Source: CATQHL01 sp965204655 (GTDB taxonomy: Bacteria; Actinomycetota; Acidimicrobiia; Acidimicrobiales; CATQHL01). From it: DNA of 64,000 nt. Numbering within the stretch: position 1 is the stretch's first letter; every line of letters starts with the position of its first letter. Both the position numbers and the translations under genes were made by a program. Shown here piece by piece: positions 17,149-24,748 of this stretch. A model generated the notes under the pieces. That model did not search any database. It worked only from the letters and a program-made list of their open reading frames with translations, and was not told the DNA's origin. The DNA lies in assembly GCA_965204655.1 (NCBI GenBank), contig OZ241998.1, positions 1,736,001-1,800,000 on the forward strand. The letters are read 5' to 3'.

Positions 17149-17880
17149 GTGACCCTTCACAGTGCCTTTGCCGGTGCTGCAGGGCTGATCTCTCTTGCCT
17201 TGACCGGGGCGACGTTTGAACGCTGGTTGAAGCAACGCACTCGGCACCTGGCCGCATGGACGTTCGCTCTGCTGCTCTTCGCAGGGGGCGCCATGGCGGC
17301 CTGGTTCGGAGCGGCAGTGGGTTGGACAGAACCGACGTTCCGAGCTTTCTATCTTCTCGGAGCGATTCTGAACGTGCCGGTGCTGGGCGTCGGAACGATC
17401 TACCTGCTAGGCGGGCGAAAAATGGGAGACCGGGCAGCAGCGGTGACAGCGCTGCTCTCAGCGTTCGCCATTGGCGTGCTCTGGACGGCACCTATGAGCG
17501 GCGACCTCGCTGAAGAGGTTCTGCCCCGGGGAAGCGAGGTGTTCGGAGTTCTGCCCCGGGTCTTGGCGGCGGCGGCTTCAACTAGCGGAGCGATCGTCGT
17601 GGGCTTAGGAGCAGTCTTGAGCCTCTGCCGTCTGCGAGGAAAGTCAGGCGCAAACTCACGCTCGGTCGTACGTTTAGCAGTAGGAAATTGCCTTGTGGCG
17701 CTGGCCATCATCGCTCTGAGCATGAGCGGAGCGTTCAACTCCATAGCCGATGAGATGACGGTCTTCTCCGTCTTGTTGGCGGTTGGAGCAGCCCTGCTGT
17801 TTGCAGGCTTCATGGTCGCCACCAGCGCAACAGCCAAACGGCTTGGGGAAGAACGACCGAAAGAAGAAGCTCCGGCCTAG
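17149..17880 (+). CDS. Seven-helix membrane protein, function unknown
   Basis: 243 residues, almost entirely hydrophobic, with about seven predicted membrane helices (near 5-20, 35-55, 66-86, 95-112, 132-155, 172-195 and 200-222) and a charged C-terminus. No catalytic motif recognised. It starts with GTG 17149 and is transcribed away from hemA, with a 149-base spacer that must hold both promoters. Linkage to heme genes may be incidental. Confidence 0.7.
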   Translation: MTLHSAFAGAAGLISLALTGATFERWLKQRTRHLAAWTFALLLFAGGAMAAWFGAAVGWTEPTFRAFYLLGAILNVPVLGVGTIYLLGGRKMGDRAAAVTALLSAFAIGVLWTAPMSGDLAEEVLPRGSEVFGVLPRVLAAAASTSGAIVVGLGAVLSLCRLRGKSGANSRSVVRLAVGNCLVALAIIALSMSGAFNSIADEMTVFSVLLAVGAALLFAGFMVATSATAKRLGEERPKEEAPA

Positions 17881-17901
17881 GCCGCCTCAGCCGGCGGCGC
17901 C

Positions 17902-17991
17902 TCAGCGGAACTGGATGAAAACGTTGATTACGGCGGCAAGCAAGACGGCGATGAGCAGGACGGCGAGCACGATGGTCGTCCCTCTTCTCAT
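17902..17991 (-). CDS. 29-residue single-helix membrane peptide
   Basis: A very small gene that ordinary length cut-offs would miss. ATG 17991 overlaps the stop of the upstream SAM hydrolase gene as ATGA and is preceded by a strong AAGGGGG ribosome site. The peptide has a basic N-terminus (MRRG), about 20 consecutive hydrophobic residues rich in Val, Leu, Ile and Ala, and a short polar end. The layout is that of a translationally coupled membrane microprotein. Function unknown. Confidence 0.6.
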   Translation of the reverse strand: MRRGTTIVLAVLLIAVLLAAVINVFIQFR

Positions 17992-18926
17992 TGCTTTCCC
18001 CCTTGCTTGTCCGTGATCCGTCTCGGCGGCGTGATGCCCTTCAACCTAACCGCCTGCGAAGCGCCGGAAGCCGACGCAGCGGAAATGGTGACCGCATCCG
18101 CCTCTGCCAGAGACAACTCGTCGGCAGCCGAACGCTTGTACAGGGCTATAGCCAACAGCCCGTAGGAGTCCTCCAATAGTCCGACATCGCCAGTTGCGAG
18201 ATCGGAGTAGACCCTGACGCGGCGGGCGGCCCGCAGGCCGTCGGTAAAGCGCAAAGTCACTCTTTCCCCTAGTGGATCGAGATCGGCAGGGGAGACGTTC
18301 AACTGCGCATTTCCGAAGCGGTCAACCCACAACACTTCGGCTTCAATGCTCCCGTCCGCAAGACGGGAAGCAGGAAAAATCCCCGGGCGGAGGCTGTCCG
18401 GAGAAATGGAAGGGCCGAATTCCTCAAAGGGCGCTCCGGCGGCCAAGTGGCCGGCAGCCGGAGCGAAGAGGTCGCGCCCGTCAAAAGTGGAACCTGGGGT
18501 GGAAAGCCGATAGTTCTCATTGGTCAATTCCACCACCCGGCGCGCCCCGCCGAGCAGGCCCACCGCTGGTGCCAACAAGCCGTTATCCGGGCCGAGCAGC
18601 ACCGACTCCCCTTCGCCGACCTCAACTGCGACGGCGCGGCGGGAACTGCCCACGCCCGGGTCTACCACCGCTAAGACCACCCCCGGATTCAAGTATTGAG
18701 CGGCCCGGGCCAGCGTCAACCCGCCAGCGCGTACGTTGTAACGGGGAATGTCATGGCTTATGTCAATGATGCGAACAGACGGTGCGATGGAGAGGACGAC
18801 CGACTTACAAACGGCCACGAACTCATCCACCAGGCCGAAGTCGGACAGAAAAGAAACGGTGCGGTAACCCGCAGAAACTGCGTAAGCGCCGCCGAGGGGC
18901 GTCGCTCTCGACTCAGGCTGAGACAG
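17988..18926 (-). CDS. SAM hydroxide adenosyltransferase / SAM hydrolase (DUF62 family)
   Basis: The family hydrolyses S-adenosylmethionine to adenosine and methionine. Visible: FLSDFGLVDEFVAVCK at the N-terminus, DISHDIPRYNVRAGG, VVDPGVGSSRRAVAV, LGPDNGLLAPA, FDGRDLFAPAAGHLA and IDRFGN-like VDRFGNAQLN. The first conventional start (GTG 18830) would remove the conserved SDFG. In-frame CTG 18926, six bases after AAGGGGG, gives a complete 312-residue protein. Upstream of it the frame ends at the proC stop. It is co-directional with proC, 18 bases behind it, and overlaps the following microprotein. Confidence 0.9.
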   Translation of the reverse strand: MSQPESRATPLGGAYAVSAGYRTVSFLSDFGLVDEFVAVCKSVVLSIAPSVRIIDISHDIPRYNVRAGGLTLARAAQYLNPGVVLAVVDPGVGSSRRAVAVEVGEGESVLLGPDNGLLAPAVGLLGGARRVVELTNENYRLSTPGSTFDGRDLFAPAAGHLAAGAPFEEFGPSISPDSLRPGIFPASRLADGSIEAEVLWVDRFGNAQLNVSPADLDPLGERVTLRFTDGLRAARRVRVYSDLATGDVGLLEDSYGLLAIALYKRSAADELSLAEADAVTISAASASGASQAVRLKGITPPRRITDKQGGKQ

Positions 18927-18944
18927 ACGATCCCCCTTTCTGGA

Positions 18945-19760
18945 CTAGCCGTCGGGCGCTCGTCCTAGTTCGGCGCTGCGGCGGGCGGCGATTCTCACGG
19001 CTCTTTTGACGGCGGCACGAAAACCTTCCTCTTCAAGCGCCGCAATGCCGGCAGCCGTCGTACCGCCGGGCGAAGTTACGTCTGCTCTTAGTTCGGCGGG
19101 TGGGGCATTAAGGGCGGCAAGCATCTCTCCTGCGCCTCTGACGGTCTGGCGCACCAGAACATCGGCGACCTCCGGGGGGAGATCCTCGGCGATGCCGGCG
19201 GCGGTGAGCGCTTCAGCCAAGAAGAAAACGTAAGCCGGGCCGGAGCCTGAAAGCCCTGTGACTGCGTCTAGCTGAGACTCTTCTACCACGCACGCAACTC
19301 CGACGCTGCTCAGTATTTCAACTCCCCAAGAAACGTCCTCGGCAGACGCAGAGGAACCTGGGGCCAAGGCCGCTGCTCCAAAACCCAACAAGGCGGGGGT
19401 GTTCGGCATGGAGCGCAGCACGCGAGCGCCCTTCTCTAAGCCCGCCTCCAAGGTGGAAAGCGTGACGCCAGCGGCCACCGAGAGGACTCGCGACACGCCC
19501 TGGGACTTCATCGCGGCCAGAGCGTCGTGAACGTCGTTGGGTTTTACCGCCAAGACCGCGTCGGCTGAAGGCTGCGGCTGCTCCCCGACCAGCACCTCCG
19601 GATAAAGCTCTGACAACTCCTCCCGCCGAGCGGGCAGCCGTTCGGCGACGGCGAACTCAGCGAAGCCGCCCCACCCGGAAGCGACCAAACCGGCAAGAAG
19701 AGCCTCTCCCATCTTCCCGCAGCCGATGAACTGAAGACGCAACGACGAAGCCGATTTCAC
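18945..19760 (-). CDS. proC: Pyrroline-5-carboxylate reductase
   Basis: Last step of proline synthesis: NAD(P)H reduction of pyrroline-5-carboxylate. 271 residues, normal length. Visible: IGCGKMGEALLAGL nucleotide-binding loop, AVKPNDV, VLRSMPNTPALLGFGAAAL, and the C-terminal signature GLSGSGPAYVFFLAEAL with DVTSPGGTTAAGIAALE. It heads a likely operon with the SAM hydrolase and the microprotein. Confidence 0.96.
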   Translation of the reverse strand: MKSASSLRLQFIGCGKMGEALLAGLVASGWGGFAEFAVAERLPARREELSELYPEVLVGEQPQPSADAVLAVKPNDVHDALAAMKSQGVSRVLSVAAGVTLSTLEAGLEKGARVLRSMPNTPALLGFGAAALAPGSSASAEDVSWGVEILSSVGVACVVEESQLDAVTGLSGSGPAYVFFLAEALTAAGIAEDLPPEVADVLVRQTVRGAGEMLAALNAPPAELRADVTSPGGTTAAGIAALEEEGFRAAVKRAVRIAARRSAELGRAPDG

Positions 19761-19824
19761 AGCTAGACCCTATAAGCCGACGCTTTGTTTCTCTTGACGC
19801 TCTGGTTCTCTTCTTGGAAGGTTC

Positions 19825-19866
19825 GGTCGGGGCTGACCCACTTCCCCGCGTAAGCCAGCCCCGACC
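19825..19866. other. Perfect 11-base inverted repeat (stem-loop)
   Basis: GGTCGGGGCTG at 19825-19835 pairs exactly with CAGCCCCGACC at 19856-19866 around a 20-base loop. It lies between the end of mshA and the start of proC, both minus strand. Neither side has a T run, so a standard intrinsic terminator is not supported; an AT-rich stretch of about 90 bases (19867-19958) adjoins it. It could be a leader structure for proC or a non-canonical terminator for mshA. Confidence 0.6.
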
Positions 19867-19960
19867 ACCTGCAGGAATAATTATTATACTCGTAAAAACT
19901 ATTAAAACAACCTAGAATTAAGAGAATTCTCAAAATGACTTAAAATACAGATAAATGGCT

Positions 19961-21187
19961 TCAAGCGGCGCACTCTACGAGGCGGGAGTGGCGCAACTGC
20001 TCATATTCTGCGCTGAGTTGCCTAGCGGTGGACTCCCAGGAGTATGCCGAAGCGACGCAGGGGGCTTCGGCGGCCATGGCTGCCGCCAAGCGGCGATCTT
20101 CAAGAATCTCGCGAACTCGGCGAGCCCAGAGTTCTGACTCTCGGCCGCTGAGGAGAAACCCGGTGCGGCCATGCCGGACAAGCGCCTTCAGGCCTCCCAC
20201 CGCAGCTGCCACTACCGGTATGCCGCACGACGCCGCCTCCAGGGCCACCAGGCCGAAGGATTCGCTCCGACTCGGCACCAGCACAACGTCGGCGGCACGG
20301 TAGTAGGTGGCAAGCAGATGATGCGGCTGAGATCCGTAAAAAAGCACCCGATCGCAGTTGCGGGCTTCCTCGCATCGTTGGCGGACTAAGGCCATGTGCT
20401 CTTGACCTGCCCGCCCGCTAGGGCCGCCTACCACCAGCAGTTTGGCGTCGGGGATTTCCAAGCTCCCCAGCGTCTCCACTGCAAGATCCAGTCCCTTGAG
20501 CGGTTGCACCCGCCCGACGAACAGGATGACCGGCTCTTCTCCGAGACCCAGCGCTCTCCGCGCCTCACGCTGAACTCCCGGAGAGAAAAAAGCGCGAGAG
20601 ACGCCGGGGGATACGACCTTCAAGCGCTCCGGCGGGGCGTCATAAAAACCGACGAGTTGATTCACCTCTACCGCACCGTTGGCACAAATCACATCCGAGC
20701 ACTGAACAATCAACTCCTCTTCAACCTCCCGAAAAGGAACCTCGCTTTCCCCGACAGACTGCTTGACCTTCGCCAGAGTGTGGAAGGTTGACACTAAAGG
20801 GCAGTCAAGCTCGTGCTTGAGGCGGTGACCGGCCATTCCCGAGAGCCAGTAGTGCGAGTGAATCACGTCCACGCCGCCGCGGGCGTAAATGTCCTCAAGC
20901 ACCCCGTCGGTGTAGGCGTCAACCACGGCGGGGAGTTCTTCTTTCTCCAAGCCCATGGCACCCGCCGAGACATACACCACCCGCACCCCTGGTTCCACTT
21001 GAACCTCCTCTGGCAAGCCAGGATCATTTCGACGGACGTACAAGGTGCAGTCTGCGCCTGTGTGCGCCAGAGCCGCGGTGAGTTCGCGCACATAGACATT
21101 CATCCCGCCGCCGTCGCCCGCCCCTGAAGACGACAAGGGGGAGGTGTGCATGGACAAGACGGCTAAGCGCAAGGCATCCATAATCAC
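19961..21187 (-). CDS. mshA: GT4 glycosyltransferase, D-inositol-3-phosphate glycosyltransferase (MshA-like)
   Basis: 408 residues. In mycothiol synthesis MshA joins N-acetylglucosamine to inositol-3-phosphate. The N-terminal signature SMHTSPLSSSGAGDGGGMNVYV matches MshA over its whole length apart from small changes. VIHSHYWLSG, FVGRVQPLKGLD for the donor site and SRSESFGLVALEAASCG (the E-x7-E motif) are present. It starts with GTG 21187, overlapping the stop of the MoaD-like gene. Mycothiol is restricted to Actinomycetota, so this gene supports the taxonomic call. A different GT4 substrate cannot be excluded. Confidence 0.85.
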   Translation of the reverse strand: MIMDALRLAVLSMHTSPLSSSGAGDGGGMNVYVRELTAALAHTGADCTLYVRRNDPGLPEEVQVEPGVRVVYVSAGAMGLEKEELPAVVDAYTDGVLEDIYARGGVDVIHSHYWLSGMAGHRLKHELDCPLVSTFHTLAKVKQSVGESEVPFREVEEELIVQCSDVICANGAVEVNQLVGFYDAPPERLKVVSPGVSRAFFSPGVQREARRALGLGEEPVILFVGRVQPLKGLDLAVETLGSLEIPDAKLLVVGGPSGRAGQEHMALVRQRCEEARNCDRVLFYGSQPHHLLATYYRAADVVLVPSRSESFGLVALEAASCGIPVVAAAVGGLKALVRHGRTGFLLSGRESELWARRVREILEDRRLAAAMAAEAPCVASAYSWESTARQLSAEYEQLRHSRLVECAA

Positions 21188-21426
21188 GCCGCTCCGCCGG
21201 AAATCGGAGGAAGAACGGCAAGTTCGTCCTGCTCGTTCACCAGATCACGCGGAATCGAAGGTTCGCCGTTGAGCCAGACGCGGCAAGACGCTAGCTGCAT
21301 TTCAAAGTCCCGCCCAAATCGCTCCACGGCGGCGGTCAGAACCTCTTCTACGGTCGATCCGGGCAAGCAGACCTTGGCTGTACCTGCAGCTTGGCGCGCC
21401 GAGGCGAATAGCAACAAAGTAGGCAC
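21184..21426 (-). CDS. MoaD/ThiS-family sulfur-carrier protein
   Basis: 80 residues with a ubiquitin-like fold pattern: LLLFASARQAAG, then VWLNGEPS and the C-terminal DELAVLPPISGG. Sulfur carriers act through an exposed C-terminal Gly-Gly that becomes a thiocarboxylate. Here two more residues (Ala-Ala) follow the Gly pair before the stop, so the protein would need trimming before activation. It overlaps the mshA start (GTGA). No MoaE, ThiF or JAMM protease gene is nearby. Confidence 0.8.
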   Translation of the reverse strand: MPTLLLFASARQAAGTAKVCLPGSTVEEVLTAAVERFGRDFEMQLASCRVWLNGEPSIPRDLVNEQDELAVLPPISGGAA

Positions 21427-21443
21427 GAACTGAGCGTATAGCG

Positions 21444-22079
21444 TTGTTGCACGTGACTCGTTTTCTAATGATTCGGCACGCCGAGAGTGAATGGAACGCT
21501 CAAGGCCGCTGGCAAGGCCACGCAGAGGTCCCTCTCAGCAAGAGAGGCGAATTGCACGCTCAAGAAGTCGGCCCTCTTTTAAAGGGATTTGATGCGATCG
21601 TCTGCTCCGATCTGATGCGCGCCCGCCAGACGGCCCAGATCATCGCAGCGGGTGCTGGCATAGAGCAGGTGAGAACCGAACCGCGTCTGCGCGAACGCGA
21701 CGCTGGGCGCTGGCAGGGATTGAGCCGAGACGAGATCGAACGGGGGTGGCCTGGATTCCTCAAGAACGGGCAGCGCCCCGACGGGTACGAACACGAGGAA
21801 CAACTCCTGGCTCGAGTTGACGACGCCCTCGCCGACATACTCGCCGCAGAAGATGGGAAAAACAAGAAAAACGGGCGCAAGGTGTTGATCGTCACCCACG
21901 GAGGGGTGATCCACGGATTGAAAATGAGGGCGGGACTGCTTTCATCGCAGATTCCTAACCTCTCAGGGCACTGGTTGGTGCCGCGGGAGGGGGTCTTGGT
22001 CGTCGGAGAGCGAGCGGTAATCGGAGACCCAGAAAAGTACAGCGCAAACCCGATTGAAGCAGCATTAAATCCCGAGTGA
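21444..22079 (+). CDS. Histidine phosphatase (phosphoglycerate-mutase-like) family protein
   Basis: 211 residues. The catalytic RHAESEWN block is near residue 11, followed by LSKRGELHAQEVG, CSDLMRARQTAQI, the acid LRERDAGRWQGL and the second catalytic His in VTHGGVIHGL. The family covers phosphoglycerate mutases and small-metabolite phosphatases; size and sequence fit a phosphatase better. TTG 21444 is the first possible start, GTG 21453 an alternative. It is divergent from the mshA/MoaD pair. Confidence 0.88.
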   Translation: MLHVTRFLMIRHAESEWNAQGRWQGHAEVPLSKRGELHAQEVGPLLKGFDAIVCSDLMRARQTAQIIAAGAGIEQVRTEPRLRERDAGRWQGLSRDEIERGWPGFLKNGQRPDGYEHEEQLLARVDDALADILAAEDGKNKKNGRKVLIVTHGGVIHGLKMRAGLLSSQIPNLSGHWLVPREGVLVVGERAVIGDPEKYSANPIEAALNPE

Positions 22080-22115
22080 GTCCGAATGTCGCACCGACCG
22101 GCAATAATTGATAGT

Positions 22116-22190
22116 GCCCCCGTAGCCTAGCCCGGTCAAGGCAGCGGACTTTTAATCCGTTGATCGTGGGTTCGAATCCCACCGGGGGTA
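22116..22190 (+). tRNA. tRNA-Lys (anticodon TTT)
   Basis: 75 bases folding as a cloverleaf: acceptor GCCCCCG with CGGGGGT (first pair G-U), D arm GCCT/AGGC, anticodon stem GCGGA/TCCGT with loop CTTTTAA, and T arm GTGGG-TTCGAAT-CCCAC. No CCA is encoded. A purine-rich stretch (22191-22232) follows. Confidence 0.95.
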
Positions 22191-22246
22191 CGAGAAGGGA
22201 AGGGAAAGAGGGAAGGGAAAGAGAAAGTCAACGCCTTCTTTGAGCC

Positions 22247-23149
22247 GTGCAAACTAGAAAGATCCAACCGAGACTCATAGCTGTATTGACCGCCGCGCTG
22301 GGTTTCTTGGTGATGTTGACAGCGGCGGTTTCTTGTTCTTCCAGCACGGAATCCCCCGCCATCATTTCCGACGTGGACTCAGTGCCCAACGTAGGGCCGG
22401 GCACCACTCAAAACGTGGATACGACGAGCAGTAACGACGGAGGTGCGGACGACGAGGGGGACGGGGAGAGCGAGAGAGACGAGGACAACGGAGAGGACGG
22501 GGGGGACACAGGCACAACCTCGGGGGCGGCTGAGCGGGAACCGGGGACATCCCTTACAACCCAAACCTCGGAGGTCGGCGACCCTGAGCCGACCGACGAC
22601 AACGCAGAGCCTGAGGGTTCATCCGCCAATTCAACTACCACCACATTCCAAGTTGACCTGGAAGAACCGGCATTCAACGCAAACTCGCCGGTTTCTACTG
22701 TCGGCATCGGGGATGTTTTTTTCGGCATGAAACCGTCACTCGCGGCTAGGGAAGCTGAAACCGAGTGGATAGGAAGTTCTCGCAGCGGCTCGGATTGCTA
22801 CCTAATCCAGCCCATTAACGGCCCCGAAGACGTGAAGCTATGGGTATACAAAGGGCACATAGAAGGAGTCTCGGTAGAAAATTCAACCATCCGCACCTCT
22901 TCGGGCTTGGGGGTAGGTACTACTCAAAGCGAACTCCGAGAAGCGTTCGGGGCGAAACTTGTGGTCGGCCAGCACCCGAGCAGGGCGGCGTGGACTCAAG
23001 CCGTGTTCACGCCGGAAGACGACAGGGATGCATCGTTCAGGGTTCTCTTTGATCTAGACGAAAGCGGCGAAGTCGTCCGGTACTGGTCGGGGAGAGTAGA
23101 TCTAGCCTTTCTGAGCGAAAACGAAATGTTTGATAGAGAAGAATGTTGA
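22247..23149 (+). CDS. Secreted lipoprotein with acidic linker
   Basis: 300 residues; family not recognised. N-terminal signal peptide with lipobox AVSC (about residue 30). Residues 45-145 are a very acidic, low-complexity linker rich in Asp, Glu, Gly, Ser and Thr. The folded C-terminal part (about 150-300) contains VGIGDVFFGMKPSLAARE and a later IRTSSGLGVGTTQSELREAFG, a pattern seen in several actinobacterial lipoprotein domains of unknown role. One Cys pair is possible (DCY near 185 and the C-terminal Cys). GTG start at 22247, 56 bases after tRNA-Lys. Its stop overlaps the next gene's ATG. Confidence 0.75.
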   Translation: MQTRKIQPRLIAVLTAALGFLVMLTAAVSCSSSTESPAIISDVDSVPNVGPGTTQNVDTTSSNDGGADDEGDGESERDEDNGEDGGDTGTTSGAAEREPGTSLTTQTSEVGDPEPTDDNAEPEGSSANSTTTTFQVDLEEPAFNANSPVSTVGIGDVFFGMKPSLAAREAETEWIGSSRSGSDCYLIQPINGPEDVKLWVYKGHIEGVSVENSTIRTSSGLGVGTTQSELREAFGAKLVVGQHPSRAAWTQAVFTPEDDRDASFRVLFDLDESGEVVRYWSGRVDLAFLSENEMFDREEC

Positions 23150-23550
23150 AGACAACTCCCCGACGGCCAGGCGCCGCCGAGAGCGGCGCAACCGACGTTT
23201 TTGGCTTGCGGGTGCCCGCCCATCCGTCATTCGGACAACTAGCAGCCGTCGCCGCACTCGGGTTGGCGAAGAGACGAAACTTCTCCGTAGACGCCGCAAG
23301 GACTCTCAGCACAGCAGCGTCAGCAGCTGCCGAATGCCTCATCGGGCCTTCGCCCAGATTTGGACGTTTATACATCAAATACGAAATCAGAAGCAACTCA
23401 ATACTCGTGAACTTTGAACTCCGGGGCGGGTTGCGGCGAGGGAAGATTGCGGCTGGACGACTGCTGGCATTTCGATCTGGGCCGGGGCGACGGGTGGACG
23501 ACTGGGGATCTCACCGCAACCAACTCTGGTTTCTGCTGCACAGCATTTGA
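23143..23550 (+). CDS. Small protein, possibly a degenerate anti-sigma-factor ATPase-like domain
   Basis: 135 residues. ATG 23143 overlaps the stop of the preceding lipoprotein gene (ATGTTGA), which supports real translation. Residues 22-95 (VPAHPSFGQLAAVAALGL, then LSTAASAAAECLIG and LYIKYEIRSNSILVNFE) recall the layout of RsbW-type HATPase domains. The Asn of the N-box is not there and no G-box is visible, so ATP binding is doubtful. The C-terminal 40 residues are basic and look unstructured. Treat the family link as weak. Confidence 0.4.
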   Translation: MLKTTPRRPGAAESGATDVFGLRVPAHPSFGQLAAVAALGLAKRRNFSVDAARTLSTAASAAAECLIGPSPRFGRLYIKYEIRSNSILVNFELRGGLRRGKIAAGRLLAFRSGPGRRVDDWGSHRNQLWFLLHSI

Positions 23551-23575
23551 GCTGCGGCGGCGCCGAACGGCGGAC

Positions 23576-24043
23576 TTAAGCCACCGATTCCGAAGGTTGC
23601 TGATAGCCCCCCGTGGAGCCGAAGCCTCCGTTACCGCGCTCCGTCTCAGAAAGCCCCTGGACAACCAAGAAACTCACGACGGGTACGGGCATGAACACGA
23701 TCTGAGCGATGCGGTCGCCTCGGCGCACGACAAATGTTTCGCTGCTGTCGGTGTTGAGCAAAATCACGGCCACTTCTCCCCGATAGCCGCTGTCTATCAA
23801 GCCCGGCGTGTTCAAGCAGGTAATCCCGTAACGGCTCGCCAGGCCGCTGCGGGGGAGAACGTAGCCCGCGTAGCCCTGGGGGATGGCCATTTCAAGACCC
23901 GTAGGAACGAGTTCCCTGGCGCCGGGAGGCAGTTCCACGTTAACATTCGAGCGCAAATCCATTCCTGCGTCACCAGGATTGGCGTAGTCGGGAAGTTTCA
24001 AGTCTTGGTCTAGACGCTTTACCTCTATCGTCACCTCAGACAC
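23576..24043 (-). CDS. dut: dUTP diphosphatase (dUTPase)
   Basis: Hydrolyses dUTP to dUMP, keeping uracil out of DNA and feeding dTMP synthesis. 155 residues; trimeric family. All five motifs are visible: DAGMDLRS, PRSGLASR, NTPGLIDSGYRGEV, RGDRIAQIVF and the C-terminal RGNGGFGSTGG that closes over the active site. GTG start at 24043 with AAAGGAG upstream. It is divergent from orn. Confidence 0.97.
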   Translation of the reverse strand: MSEVTIEVKRLDQDLKLPDYANPGDAGMDLRSNVNVELPPGARELVPTGLEMAIPQGYAGYVLPRSGLASRYGITCLNTPGLIDSGYRGEVAVILLNTDSSETFVVRRGDRIAQIVFMPVPVVSFLVVQGLSETERGNGGFGSTGGYQQPSESVA

Positions 24044-24174
24044 GCGGCGCTCCTTTCTTTTTGTCTACACGCTAACGCGTTGAAAGTCGGGGACATGGAA
24101 AAATTGACTTCCGCACTCCGCCGTCCGCAAGCGGGCGATGCCCTGCGAGGCAGCGCGTTGGTTAGCATCGGGTA

Positions 24175-24738
24175 GTGCTTGTTTGGCTGGATCTTGAAAT
24201 GACCGGCCTTGATCACACGCGTGATCAAGTCCTGGAAATTGCCGTTCTGGTGACCGACGACCAACTCAATCCCCTAGATGAAGGTCTTGAACTCGTCGTA
24301 CACCAACCGACGGAGATCATGAACCTCATGGGGAGCGTCGTAAGCGATATGCATCACCGCAGCGGTCTGACGTCGGCCGTCCGCTCTTCCGACCTCAGCT
24401 TGGAGGAAGCAGAGCAGCGAACCCTTGACTACATCAAGAAACACGCTGAGGGCGGCAAGGAACCGCTCTGCGGAAACAGCATCGGCATAGACCGCCGGTT
24501 CTTGGACGCCTGGTTGCCGAAAATTGAAAAATATCTGCATTACCACGTTATTGACGTGACGTCCATCAAAGAACTGGCGAAGCGCTGGTATCCCGCCGAA
24601 GCCGAGCGGCAACCCCAAAAGAAAAAAGGACACAGGGCGCTGGACGACGTCCTAGAAAGCATCGAGGAACTGCGCTACTGGCAGACGGCCGTATTCAAAC
24701 CGCAAGGCCCGCAATCCGACGGAACGGCCAGCACCTAG
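24175..24738 (+). CDS. orn: Oligoribonuclease
   Basis: 3'-5' exonuclease that degrades 2-5-base RNAs, including pGpG from cyclic di-GMP breakdown. 187 residues. DEDDh residues are visible: VWLDLEMTGLD at the N-terminus, GNSIGIDRRFLDAW, the long helix with YHVIDVTSIKELAKRW, and HRALDDVLESIEEL. GTG start at 24175. Followed by a metallo-beta-lactamase-fold gene 10 bases later. Confidence 0.96.
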   Translation: MLVWLDLEMTGLDHTRDQVLEIAVLVTDDQLNPLDEGLELVVHQPTEIMNLMGSVVSDMHHRSGLTSAVRSSDLSLEEAEQRTLDYIKKHAEGGKEPLCGNSIGIDRRFLDAWLPKIEKYLHYHVIDVTSIKELAKRWYPAEAERQPQKKKGHRALDDVLESIEELRYWQTAVFKPQGPQSDGTAST

Positions 24739-24748
24739 GCCGGCGGCG

